From contig NZ_BAABEX010000030.1 of the NCBI RefSeq assembly GCF_039540375.1, forward strand, positions 149,829 to 213,828: a DNA stretch of 64,000 nt, written 5' to 3'. Below are positions 27,541 to 36,946 of the stretch, piece after piece. Position 1 is the first letter of the stretch. The number at the start of each line of letters is the position of its first letter. The notes below the pieces were generated by a model. The model did not search any database, was not told the DNA's origin, and saw nothing but the letters and a program-made list of their open reading frames with translations. Position numbers and translations under genes: made by a program. This DNA comes from Acidovorax_G lacteus (lineage in GTDB: Bacteria; Pseudomonadota; Gammaproteobacteria; Burkholderiales; Burkholderiaceae_C).

Positions 27541-27768
27541 GGCGCCCCCTTGCGAGGAACCGATCCGGAACAGGCAGACAGGACGGCGGACATAGCGGCA
27601 GGTGGCGCATGAAAAAGCGTCCAACCAATATACGCAGCGCCCCGCCGGGCAGCGCTTGGGTGGAACCCTCACCAGCGGGCACGGAGAAACCCTGATGGCG
27701 CACCAGGCGCAGGGGCGCACTGCCGCACTGGCTGCAAAAGACCAGCGCGTGAAACCGAGCGCGCTGCG

Positions 27769-28392
27769 TCAGCAGCCGGCCATGGACTGCAGCGCGCGAG
27801 GCTCAGGCAGGCTCAGCACCGTACCGGTGCCGTCGATCAGGCCCAGTTCGCGCAGATGGCGCAGCACGCGCGAAAACGTCTCGGGTGCAATCCCCAGCTG
27901 CGCTGCAATCAGGCGCTTGCGCTGGTTGAGCGTGACCCGCATCGCCCCGGACGGATCGGGCTGGGCCTGGCTGAGCAGCCACTGGGCGCAGCGCGATTCC
28001 GCGTCCAGCGCCAGCCGGCTGATTGCCAACTCCGACTGCTGGCGAAAACCCTTGGCCATGTCGATGAGCAGTGAGCGCGCTTCGGCGGGCAACGCGTCCA
28101 GATGCCGCCGGAACTCGGCCATCGGCATGCGCCGCACCTGGACGCGCGATTCGGCCACCAGATCCAGCGGGAACGGCAATCCGAGCAAGGCCGACGCGGC
28201 ATCCACCCAGCACGGACCTTCGACCACGCCGAGCTGGTGGCGGATCTCCCCGCCCTCGCGCAGACAACGCAAGACACGGCCACTGTCCAGATGGAGCACC
28301 GAATCGAGCATCTCGTTGCGCTGGCGCAGCACATGACCGCCCGCGAAGACCTCAACGTCGGGAGGCAGGTGAAAGCAGGCTGGGAAGGACAT
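27769..28392 (-). CDS. CRP/FNR-family transcriptional regulator
   Basis: A 207-residue regulator with an N-terminal cyclic-nucleotide-binding-like beta barrel (about residues 10-110) and a C-terminal winged HTH (about 125-195). The recognition helix reads PETFSRVLRHLRE, with the E-x-x-S-R pattern of FNR that contacts TTGAT half sites. The N-terminal Cys cluster of FNR is absent, so it is not an obvious Fe-S oxygen sensor; a DNR-like or other ligand is possible. A TTGAG-N4-ATCAA site lies 36 bp upstream of the start, suggesting autoregulation or control by another FNR protein. A GTG at 28401 is an alternative start. Confidence 0.88.
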   Translation of the reverse strand: MSFPACFHLPPDVEVFAGGHVLRQRNEMLDSVLHLDSGRVLRCLREGGEIRHQLGVVEGPCWVDAASALLGLPFPLDLVAESRVQVRRMPMAEFRRHLDALPAEARSLLIDMAKGFRQQSELAISRLALDAESRCAQWLLSQAQPDPSGAMRVTLNQRKRLIAAQLGIAPETFSRVLRHLRELGLIDGTGTVLSLPEPRALQSMAGC

Positions 28393-28427
28393 GCTCGCCA
28401 CTGTGCCCGCTACGCCGGCCGGGGGCT

Positions 28428-28441
28428 TTGAGCAAGATCAA
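28428..28441. promoter_or_regulatory. FNR-type box upstream of the CRP/FNR gene
   Basis: TTGAGCAAGATCAA differs from the FNR/ANR consensus TTGAT-N4-ATCAA at one base. It lies 36-49 bp upstream of the regulator's ATG at 28392 and 85 bp from the end of the glycerate kinase gene. Confidence 0.55.
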
Positions 28442-28525
28442 CGACCATGGCAGGCCACGCCTTGCGGAGGTGACAGACCTTGTAGTTACAGGCTTCAAGG
28501 CCGTGCGGGCCTCGGCGGGCCCGGA

Positions 28526-29860
<1,335 letters not shown>

Positions 29861-30006
29861 GCCGTCATTGTGGCCCGAGCCGACCGCAGCCTTTCCGAGG
29901 CGCGGGCTTCTGCGCTACCCGCCTGTCAATGGTACGAAGACGCGTCATGCGCATGTCATGGCACCGCACTACGCTGCGAGGCCGCTCATCGCCCTGCCAT
30001 GCCGCC

Positions 30007-31851
30007 ATGTCTTCCCTCCAAGCCCTGCTGCTCGACCGGCTCCTGAGCCCCGCGGCGCACCAGGGCGCAGGCCCCGTGGCCCATTTGCTGCGCCAGCAGG
30101 GGCTGCGGTGTGTGTACCAGCCGCTGGCCGACCTGCGCTCCGGGCACATCTACGCACACGAGGCATTGGTGCGCGGGCCTGAGGGCACCGCGCTGCACAC
30201 CCCAGACGCGCTGCTCGCGCAGGCCCGTGCCGAGGGGCTGCTGCACGACTTTGAAATCGCCTGTGTGGTGCAGGCGCTGCAAGGCTGGACGGCGCTGCAG
30301 GCACCGGGGCGGCTGTTCATCAACATCAGCGCCGATGCGCTGGTGCACACCATGCGCCTGTGCCCGCCGGGCACCCTGGGCGCGGTGCTGCGGCGCTATG
30401 GCCTGCAGCCGCGCATGCTGGTGCTTGAGCTCACCGAGCACGATCGGGTCAGCGATTTGCAGCAACTGGACGTGGCGCTGCGCGAGGTGCACGCCGCCGG
30501 TGCGCGCGTGGCGCTGGACGACTTCGGGGACGGGCGCTCCAGCCTGCGCCTGTGGTCGGAGGTGAAGCCCGACTACGTGAAGATCGACAAGTACTTCATC
30601 CACGCGATTGCCGACCACCCGGCCCGCCTGCAGATGGTGCAGGCCATCAAGGGCATTGCCGACGTGTTTGGCACAGCCCTGGTGGCCGAAGGCATCGAAA
30701 CGCGTGAAGACCTGCACGCGTTGCGCGATCTGGACATTCCGTACGGCCAGGGCTGGCTGATCGGGCGTCCGGCGGCTGCGCCGCGCAGCCGCATCGAGGG
30801 CGCAGCGCACGACGTGCTGCAAGACCGGCGCGTGGCCGTGCTGCCGCACCTGGGCCAGGCAGCGCGGCCGGGCATTCTGCGCAGCCTGCTGCGGCTGCAC
30901 GCCCCGACGGTGACGCCGCACACCCCCAACGAAGCGGTGGCCGCGCTGTTTCGCCAGCAGGCCGATCTGCACGCGGTGGCCGTGGTCGAGGGAGCACGGC
31001 CCGTCGGGCTGATCAACCGGCTGCAGTTCATGACGCACTACGCCACACCCTACTTTCGCGAGGTGCACGGCCGCAAGCCCTGCCTGCAGCAGGCCAACAC
31101 GGCTCCGCGCGTGGTCGAGATCGACTGCGACGTGGACCAGCTCGTGGGCATTCTCACGTCGCAAGACCAGCGCTACCTGCGCGACGGCTACATCGTCACC
31201 GAGAACGGCCGCTACGTAGGCCTGGGCACGGGCGACGAACTGGTGCGTGCCGTGACCGAAACACGCATCGAGGCCGCACGGCACGCCAACCCGCTGACCT
31301 TTTTGCCGGGCAACATTCCCATCAGCCTGCACCTGCAGCGCCTGCTGGACAGCGGCACGCCCTTTGCGGCCTGCTACGCCGACCTGAACCACTTCAAGCC
31401 CTTCAACGACACCTACGGCTACTGGCAGGGCGACGAGATGATCCGCTGCGCCGCGCGCATTGCCACCGCCCACTGCGACCCGCGCCGCGATTTTGTGGGC
31501 CATGTGGGCGGAGACGATTTCATGCTGCTCTTCCAGAGCCCGAACTGGCAGCAGCGCTGCGAGCACATTGCCGCGCAGTTTGCGCTGGAGGCGGCGCAAC
31601 TGCACGACGAGGAGGCGCGCAGCCAGGGCGGCATCCTGGCAGAAGACCGGCACGGCGTGCAGCGGTTCTTTCCGCTGGTCACGCTATCGATCGGGGCTGT
31701 GCCGGTGGCACCCGGGCGCTTTGCCCGCGCCGAAGAGGTGGCCCATGTAGCAGCCGCCGCCAAGCGCCGCGCCAAAGCGGCAGCGTCGCCCGTGGTCGTG
31801 TGCCTGCCCGACGACGGGGCCTGGCCTGCTGCGCAGGTGCGCGTCGCCTGA
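30007..31851 (+). CDS. EAL-CBS-GGDEF cyclic di-GMP protein
   Basis: A 614-residue cytoplasmic protein without membrane segments. The N-terminal EAL domain (about residues 25-265) keeps the phosphodiesterase residues: EAL in HEALVRGP, N in FINIS, E in LELTEHD, DDFG, K in KIDKYF, VAEGIET and the Q of GQGWLIGRP. A central region (about 300-410) looks like a CBS pair (TPNEAVAALFRQQ, GLINRLQFM, DGYIVTENGRYVGLGTGDEL). The C-terminal GGDEF domain has GGDDF instead of GGDEF, so cyclase activity is doubtful. Net c-di-GMP hydrolysis tuned by CBS ligands is the inference. The start is uncertain; an in-frame ATG at 29947 is possible. Confidence 0.88.
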   Translation: MSSLQALLLDRLLSPAAHQGAGPVAHLLRQQGLRCVYQPLADLRSGHIYAHEALVRGPEGTALHTPDALLAQARAEGLLHDFEIACVVQALQGWTALQAPGRLFINISADALVHTMRLCPPGTLGAVLRRYGLQPRMLVLELTEHDRVSDLQQLDVALREVHAAGARVALDDFGDGRSSLRLWSEVKPDYVKIDKYFIHAIADHPARLQMVQAIKGIADVFGTALVAEGIETREDLHALRDLDIPYGQGWLIGRPAAAPRSRIEGAAHDVLQDRRVAVLPHLGQAARPGILRSLLRLHAPTVTPHTPNEAVAALFRQQADLHAVAVVEGARPVGLINRLQFMTHYATPYFREVHGRKPCLQQANTAPRVVEIDCDVDQLVGILTSQDQRYLRDGYIVTENGRYVGLGTGDELVRAVTETRIEAARHANPLTFLPGNIPISLHLQRLLDSGTPFAACYADLNHFKPFNDTYGYWQGDEMIRCAARIATAHCDPRRDFVGHVGGDDFMLLFQSPNWQQRCEHIAAQFALEAAQLHDEEARSQGGILAEDRHGVQRFFPLVTLSIGAVPVAPGRFARAEEVAHVAAAAKRRAKAAASPVVVCLPDDGAWPAAQVRVA

Positions 31852-31882
31852 GAGGCCACAGGGGCCGCGGCCTCCCGGCGAC

Positions 31883-33127
31883 TCAGGGCGTGGTCGGGGC
31901 TCCGGCCTGGAACCACCGGCCGATCAGCGCGCGCTCGGCGTCGGTGATGCCGGTGGAGTTGTTCATGGGCATGAGCTTGGTCACCACCACCTGCTGGTAG
32001 ATGGCTTGCGCATGCTGGCGCACGGCTGCGTCCGAATCGACGCGCAGGTTCTTCATCTGCACCTGCTCGCCGTGGCACTGGTAGCAGCGCTGCTCCAGCA
32101 CAGTACGCACAGCCGCATAGTCAGAACCGGAGCTTGTGCTTGTCCCTGCTTGCGCTGCAGCTATCGATTCAGTAGTGCCTGCCGCTGCGGCCGGTGCCGG
32201 GGCCGGACGCATCCAGACGGCCGTGGCCAGGATCACCAGCACGCCCACCAGGGCGTAGGGCCAGGGGTGTGCATTGCGGCCCAGCTTGTAGCCATGGCGC
32301 ATGACGAAGAACTGCCGGATCGCAGCCCCCGCAAACATCATGAGGATGAGCACCAGCCAGTTCTGCGGATGGCTCCAGAGAAAGCTGTAGTGGTTGGACA
32401 GCATGGCAAACAGCACCGGCAGCGTGAAGTAGGTGTTGTGCACGCTGCGCTGTTTGCCGCGCTTGCCGTGGATCGGGTCCACCGGCGCGCCGGCCTTGAT
32501 GGACGCCACCACCTTGCGCTGACCCGGAATGATCCAGAAGAACACGTTGGCGCTCATGGCCGTGGCGATCATCGCGCCCACCAGCAAAAAGGCCGCACGC
32601 CCTGCAAACCAGTGGCAGGCCAGCCAGGAGGCGATGCACACCAGCCCGAACACCAGCGCGCCCACGATGGCATCGCCGTTCTTGCGCTGGCCGAACACGC
32701 GGCAGATCGCGTCGTACAGCAGCCAGAACACCACCAGAAACGCCAGTGCCACGACGATCGCCTGCGAAGGCGCCCAATCCATGCGCGACTTGTCGATCAG
32801 ATAGGTGCTGGCGCTCCAGAGGTACGACACCGTGAACAGCGCGAAGCCGCTGAGCCAGGTGCTGTAGCTCTCCCAGTAAAACCAGTGCAGGTGCCCGGGC
32901 AGCTTGGGGGGCGAGACATTGAACTTGACCGGGTGATAGAAGCCGCCGCCATGCACGGCCCACAGCTCGCCGCTCACGCCCTGGCGCTTGAGGTCTTCGT
33001 CCTGGGGCGGCGTGAGGCTGCTGTCCAAAAAGACGAAGTAGAACGACGAACCGACCCAGGCAATGGCGGTGATGACATGGAGCCACCGCAACAGCAGGTT
33101 GGCCCAGTCGAGAAGATAGCTTTCCAT
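31883..33127 (-). CDS. puuD: Urate hydroxylase PuuD (membrane protein with C-terminal cytochrome c domain)
   Basis: PuuD oxidises urate to 5-hydroxyisourate at the inner membrane, passing electrons to the respiratory chain through a fused cytochrome c rather than making peroxide. The 414-residue protein begins MESYLLDWANLLLRWLHVITAIAWVGSSFYFVFLD and has about eight membrane helices with conserved His residues. The C-terminal cytochrome domain starts near residue 335 and has the haem motif CYQCH at about 350 and a Met-ligand candidate in KLMPMNN. The linker between them (about 318-332) is encoded by a repeat copy. The ATG at 33127 is the family start. It lies downstream of xdhC in the same direction. 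Confidence 0.95.
   Translation of the reverse strand: MESYLLDWANLLLRWLHVITAIAWVGSSFYFVFLDSSLTPPQDEDLKRQGVSGELWAVHGGGFYHPVKFNVSPPKLPGHLHWFYWESYSTWLSGFALFTVSYLWSASTYLIDKSRMDWAPSQAIVVALAFLVVFWLLYDAICRVFGQRKNGDAIVGALVFGLVCIASWLACHWFAGRAAFLLVGAMIATAMSANVFFWIIPGQRKVVASIKAGAPVDPIHGKRGKQRSVHNTYFTLPVLFAMLSNHYSFLWSHPQNWLVLILMMFAGAAIRQFFVMRHGYKLGRNAHPWPYALVGVLVILATAVWMRPAPAPAAAAGTTESIAAAQAGTSTSSGSDYAAVRTVLEQRCYQCHGEQVQMKNLRVDSDAAVRQHAQAIYQQVVVTKLMPMNNSTGITDAERALIGRWFQAGAPTTP
32131..32175 (-). repeat. Dispersed double-hairpin repeat, copy 4 (inside puuD)
   Basis: On the minus strand it reads CTACTGAATCGATAGCTGC and ends GCAGGGACAAGCACAAGC, identical over the last 18 nt to the copy in xdhA. The left arm is diverged. 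It is in frame and encodes about TESIAAAQAGTSTSS in the linker before the cytochrome domain. Confidence 0.65.
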
Positions 33128-33296
33128 AGTGTTCTCAACCTTGCGGCGGCCGTGGAGCCGCCTGCACACAACCTGCTCACCACTGCGGGCGCTCTGAGCA
33201 GTTGACGAGGGCCGCGCACCAGGGCGTATTGCACGCCGGGGCACCGCTGCGACCCATGGCCGCACTGGCAGGCGATGCCTGCAGCGCGGTCCACAC

Positions 33297-33312
33297 AAAG
33301 TGTATGCAAGAA
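33297..33312. promoter_or_regulatory. Possible partial GntR operator upstream of puuD
   Basis: AAAGTGTATGCA matches the left half of the palindrome at 35240-35257 in eleven of twelve bases, but the right half is not conserved. It lies between xdhC and puuD, about 170 bp upstream of the puuD start. Confidence 0.3.
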
Positions 33313-33355
33313 CGGTTCCTGCCACCAGCCCGGGGGCTTGGCAGCAGGGCCGGAC

Positions 33356-34186
33356 TTACCCTGAGAGCCCCCCTTGCACCATGCGCTCCGACCGGCGCAG
33401 CAGCAGTTGCGCGACCACAGCGGCCGCGATCACTGCGGGCTCCTTGCCGGTGATGCCGGGCAGCCCGATGGGGCAGGTGATATGGGCAAGCTCTTCGGGC
33501 GCAAAGCCGCGCTCGGCCAGGCGGCGCGAAAACGTCGCCCATTTGGTGCGGCTGCCGATCAGGCCGACGAAAGGCAGATCGCCCTGCTGGCGCTGGCGGC
33601 GCAGGCAGGCGGCCACGATGTCCAAATCCTCGGCGTGGCTGAAGCTCATGACCAGTACCTCGGAGCCAGCGGGCAGGTCGCGCACGGCTTCGTGTACGGG
33701 CTCGGAGACTTCGGTGCTCACGTGTCCGGGCAGGTCGGGCGCAAAAATGCCGTCGCGGCTGTCCACCCAACGCACGGCATAGGGCAAGGGGACCAGCGCG
33801 CGCACCAAGGCGTGGCCCACATGCCCGCCGCCAAACAGCGCCAGCGGCGACAGGCCCTGCCCCAGCCGCCCGGCCAGCGCGGGCAGATCGTGCGCCGTGA
33901 CCACGTCGTACGCCAGATGCACCACGCCACCGCAGCATTGCCCCAGACTGGGGCCGAGCGCGTAGCGCGCCGTACGCGGGCCAGTGCGCCCGGCCAGGCG
34001 GGCACGGGCTTCGGCCAGGGCTTCAAACTCCAGATGCCCGCCGCCGATGGTGCCAATGCTGCGCTCCGGCAACACGGCCATCCAGGCCCCACGCTCCCGC
34101 GGTACCGACCCTTGGGTAGACTCCACCCCCACCAGGCACACGGGCCCTGTGGCCAGGGCCGCCTGCAAATCTGTCCAATCGCTCAC
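33356..34186 (-). CDS. xdhC: Xanthine dehydrogenase accessory protein XdhC
   Basis: XdhC binds the molybdenum cofactor and promotes its sulfuration and insertion into XdhB. The 276-residue protein has the N-terminal XdhC domain (VCLVGVESTQGSVPRERGAWM, IGTIGGGHLEFEALAEAR, GQCCGGVVHLAYD) and a C-terminal Rossmann domain (ALFGGGHVGHALVRAL, VGLIGSRTKWATFSRRL, IGLPGITGKEPAVIAAAVVAQLL). The start is taken as GTG at 34186, preceded by GGGAG with an 8-nt spacing; the frame continues upstream without homology. It is separated from xdhAB by about 8 kb. Confidence 0.94.
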   Translation of the reverse strand: MSDWTDLQAALATGPVCLVGVESTQGSVPRERGAWMAVLPERSIGTIGGGHLEFEALAEARARLAGRTGPRTARYALGPSLGQCCGGVVHLAYDVVTAHDLPALAGRLGQGLSPLALFGGGHVGHALVRALVPLPYAVRWVDSRDGIFAPDLPGHVSTEVSEPVHEAVRDLPAGSEVLVMSFSHAEDLDIVAACLRRQRQQGDLPFVGLIGSRTKWATFSRRLAERGFAPEELAHITCPIGLPGITGKEPAVIAAAVVAQLLLRRSERMVQGGLSG

Positions 34187-34274
34187 CCTGCATGCTCCCT
34201 TGCCCTGCGCCTCAGGCCTCTGCGCACCCGGCATGGCCGCAGACGGGGTGCGCCCAGTGGCCCGATACAACACC

Positions 34275-34817
34275 ATGACGCATTCTGCCGACCCGCCGCC
34301 ATCCTTCTCGCGCACCCAGCGCTTTCTGGCCCCTTTGCTGGCGGCGGTGGCCGCGCTCGTGTCCGCCTGCAAATCGGCGCCTGAGGCGCCGCCCCCGCCC
34401 GTGGACAGCCGCAGCCCGGGTGCCGATGCGCCGCCCGTGACCGGCCCGGTTTCCGCAGCCCAGGGCTCGGCCCGCCAGTCGGCCGCAGCCACACCGCGCG
34501 CCTACCGCCAGGACGCCGCCACCCACCTGTACGGCCTGAACGCCCAGCGCATCTACCAGGGCAAGCTGCCCCCCATGCTCTACGCCATCGGCGTGCTGGA
34601 GGTGGACATCGACCGTGCGGGCCGCGTGACGCGCCTGCACTGGCTGCGCGCGCCGCGCCATGCGCCCGAGGTGGTGGCCGAGATCGAGCGCACCGTGCGC
34701 GCTGCCGCACCGTTTCCGGTGCCAGCCCGCATGGGACGTGTGACCTACACCGACACCTGGCTGTGGGACAAGAGCGGGCATTTCCAGCTCGATACGCTCA
34801 GCGAAGGCCAGCATTAG
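34275..34817 (+). CDS. Putative lipoprotein with TonB-C-like domain
   Basis: A 180-residue protein with a lipoprotein signal (LVSAC, Cys about residue 32), then a Pro/Ala-rich linker (about 33-75), then a small domain whose sequence YAIGVLEVDIDRAGRVTRLHWLRAP resembles the beta-beta-alpha C-terminal fold of TonB-like proteins (periplasmic, about 90-175). The function is not recognised. It is divergent from xdhC and converges on hiuH, leaving 17 nt, so it sits inside the urate-to-allantoin section. It could be an envelope protein unrelated to purines. Confidence 0.75.
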   Translation: MTHSADPPPSFSRTQRFLAPLLAAVAALVSACKSAPEAPPPPVDSRSPGADAPPVTGPVSAAQGSARQSAAATPRAYRQDAATHLYGLNAQRIYQGKLPPMLYAIGVLEVDIDRAGRVTRLHWLRAPRHAPEVVAEIERTVRAAAPFPVPARMGRVTYTDTWLWDKSGHFQLDTLSEGQH

Positions 34818-34834
34818 CCGTTGACGGCGCCCGC

Positions 34835-35191
34835 TCAGGAGCCGCGGTAGGTCGAATAGCTCCAGGGGCTTGCCAAGAGCGGCACATGGTAGTGCTGGCT
34901 GACGTCGGCAATGCCGAAGTCGATGTGCACCCGGTCGAGAAACGGCGGCTCGGGCAGCTGCACGCCGCGCTGGCGGAAATACGCCGCCACCTCGAAGCTC
35001 AGGCGGTAGGTGCCCGGCCGCAGGCTGGCGTTGTCGTACAGTGGGCCGTCGGGGTTGCGCCCGTCGTGGTTCAGCACAAAACTGCGCACCGGCGTGGCCT
35101 GGCCGGCGGCGTCGGTCTGGTACAGCGTGACCGCCATGCCCGCCGCGGGCGTGCCGTGCATGGTGTCCAGAACGTGGGTACTCAAGCCCAT
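34835..35191 (-). CDS. hiuH: 5-hydroxyisourate hydrolase (transthyretin-like)
   Basis: Hydrolyses 5-hydroxyisourate, the PuuD product, to OHCU. The 118-residue protein is the size of a transthyretin fold and has the N-terminal LSTHVLDTMHGTPAAGM, the central FVLNHDGRNPDGPL and the diagnostic C-terminal YRGS that separates these enzymes from true transthyretins. There is no signal peptide, so it acts in the cytoplasm. AGGAG precedes the ATG at 35191. It is divergent from the GntR gene, with a perfect palindromic operator candidate between them. Confidence 0.97.
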   Translation of the reverse strand: MGLSTHVLDTMHGTPAAGMAVTLYQTDAAGQATPVRSFVLNHDGRNPDGPLYDNASLRPGTYRLSFEVAAYFRQRGVQLPEPPFLDRVHIDFGIADVSQHYHVPLLASPWSYSTYRGS

Positions 35192-35239
35192 AGGGAATCT
35201 CCTGAATCGCACCCGGGGAATCGGGCATCTGTGTCGACC

Positions 35240-35257
35240 AAAAGTGTATACACTTTT
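35240..35257. promoter_or_regulatory. Perfect 18-bp palindromic operator candidate (GntR)
   Basis: AAAAGTGTATACACTTTT is a perfect palindrome in the 91-bp region between the divergent hiuH and GntR genes. FCD-type GntR dimers bind palindromes of about this size. A near copy lies at 40509-40524 before the permease gene. Confidence 0.75.
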
Positions 35258-35282
35258 AGCCGATCCGTACTATCATGCCCTT

Positions 35283-35960
35283 ATGGAATCCTCGTCCACC
35301 AGCACCATTGTCGAGGCGCTGACGCGTGCCATCGTCGAGCACCGGCTGCAGCCGGGCGCCAAGCTGGCCGAGCAGAAGCTGGCCGACCATTTTGGTGTGT
35401 CGCGCACGCTGGTGCGCCAGGCGCTGTTCCAGCTCGCGCAGAACCGCCTCATCACCCTGGAGCCCGCACGCGGCGCGTTCGTAGCCGCCCCTTCGGTGGA
35501 AGAGGCACGCCAGGTGTTCGCGGTGCGCCGTATGCTCGAAACCGAAATGACCCGTGCCTTTGTGCGCGCGGTCACACCCGCCAAGATCAAAGCGCTCAAG
35601 GCCCACGTGGCCGCCGAGAAAGCCGCCATGGGCGCTGCCAGCGCCAGCAGCCGCAATGAGTTGCTGGGCGACTTCCATGTGCGCATGGCCGAACTCATGG
35701 GCAACGAAGTGCTCGCGCAGATGCTGGGCGACCTGGTGTCCCGCTGCGCACTGATCACGCTGATGTACCAGTCGGCCAGCGCCGCCGAGCATTCGCATGA
35801 AGAGCACGCCGAGATCGTGGCGGCGCTGGCCGCGCGCGACGAAGAGCGCGCCGTGGCGCTGATGCAGGCCCACCTGGCCCATGTGGAGGCCAGCCTCACC
35901 TTTGACCGCAAGCGCCCGGCCAGCGACCTGGCCCTGGCGCTTGCCCCTGTCACGCCCTGA
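35283..35960 (+). CDS. GntR-family (FCD) transcriptional regulator
   Basis: A 225-residue repressor-type regulator with an N-terminal winged HTH (about residues 5-70; GAKLAEQKLADHFGVSRTLVRQAL) and an FCD ligand-binding domain (about 75-210; VRRMLETEM, FHVRMAELMGN and the metal-binding His pattern EHSHEEHAEIVAAL). It starts a plus-strand run with puuE, uraD-allC and the M20 gene. By context the effector is likely an intermediate of urate or allantoin breakdown, and the target the palindrome at 35240. HpxS, which I recall as a GntR regulator of allantoin genes in Klebsiella, offers a functional parallel. Confidence 0.92.
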   Translation: MESSSTSTIVEALTRAIVEHRLQPGAKLAEQKLADHFGVSRTLVRQALFQLAQNRLITLEPARGAFVAAPSVEEARQVFAVRRMLETEMTRAFVRAVTPAKIKALKAHVAAEKAAMGAASASSRNELLGDFHVRMAELMGNEVLAQMLGDLVSRCALITLMYQSASAAEHSHEEHAEIVAALAARDEERAVALMQAHLAHVEASLTFDRKRPASDLALALAPVTP

Positions 35961-35974
35961 GAGAGCAACGCCCC

Positions 35975-36946
35975 ATGGTCTACGACACCACCCTGCCCTA
36001 CCCGCGCGACCTGGTTGGCTACGGCCGCACGCCCCCGCATGCCCAATGGCCTGGCCGCGCCCGCGTGGCCGTACAGTTTGTGCTCAATTACGAAGAAGGC
36101 GGCGAAAACGCCACGCTGCACGGCGACGCTGGCTCGGAACAGTTCCTCTCCGAGATGTTCAACCCCGCCAGCTACCCAGATCGGCACATGAGCATGGAGG
36201 GCATCTACGAATACGGCTCGCGCGCCGGGGTGTGGCGCCTGCTGCGCGAGTTTGAAAAGCGACAGCTCCCGCTCACGGTGTTTGGGGTTTCGACCGCGCT
36301 GCAGCGCCACCCCGACGTGACCCATGCCTTCGTGGAACTGGGCCACGAGATCGCCTGCCACGGCCTCAAGTGGATCCACTACCAGAACGTGCCCGAAGAC
36401 GTAGAGCGCGCGCACATGGCCGAGGCCATGGCGATCTTGCAGCGGCTGACGGGCCAGCGCGCGCTGGGCTGGTACACAGGACGCGACAGCCCCAACACCC
36501 ACCGCCTGGTGGCCGACTATGGCGGCTTTGAGTACGACAGCGACTACTACGGCGACGACCTGCCCTTCTGGATGAAGGTGTGCAAGACCGACGGCAGCGT
36601 GGTGCCGCAGCTCATCGTGCCCTACACGCTGGACTGCAACGACATGCGCTTTGCGCTGCCCCAGGGCTATTCGCACGCCGACCCGTTCTTTCAGTACATG
36701 AAGGATACGTTCGACGTGCTGTACGCCGAAGGTGACCCGAACGGCGACAACGCGCCCAAGATGATGAGCATCGGCATGCACTGCCGCCTGCTGGGCCGCC
36801 CCGGCCGCATCACCGCGCTGCAGCGCTTTCTGGACCACATCGAGCGCCATTCCGACGTGTGGGTCTGCCGCCGCCTCGATATCGCGCAGCACTGGAAGCG
36901 CGTGCACCCCTTCCCCTCACAGGCCACCGCCACGGGCACCCCATGA
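35975..36946 (+). CDS. puuE: Allantoinase PuuE (polysaccharide deacetylase family)
   Basis: Opens the allantoin ring to allantoate. The 323-residue protein belongs to the metal-independent PuuE allantoinases of the NodB/polysaccharide-deacetylase fold, not the amidohydrolase AllB. Signatures are YPRDLVGYGRTPPHAQWPG at the N-terminus, FVLNYEEGGENATLHGD, HEIACHGLKWIHYQ and GWYTGRDSPNTHRLVADYGGF. The start is 14 nt after the GntR stop, with GAGAG upstream, and its stop overlaps the next start (ATGA), so the two are translationally coupled. Confidence 0.97.
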   Translation: MVYDTTLPYPRDLVGYGRTPPHAQWPGRARVAVQFVLNYEEGGENATLHGDAGSEQFLSEMFNPASYPDRHMSMEGIYEYGSRAGVWRLLREFEKRQLPLTVFGVSTALQRHPDVTHAFVELGHEIACHGLKWIHYQNVPEDVERAHMAEAMAILQRLTGQRALGWYTGRDSPNTHRLVADYGGFEYDSDYYGDDLPFWMKVCKTDGSVVPQLIVPYTLDCNDMRFALPQGYSHADPFFQYMKDTFDVLYAEGDPNGDNAPKMMSIGMHCRLLGRPGRITALQRFLDHIERHSDVWVCRRLDIAQHWKRVHPFPSQATATGTP

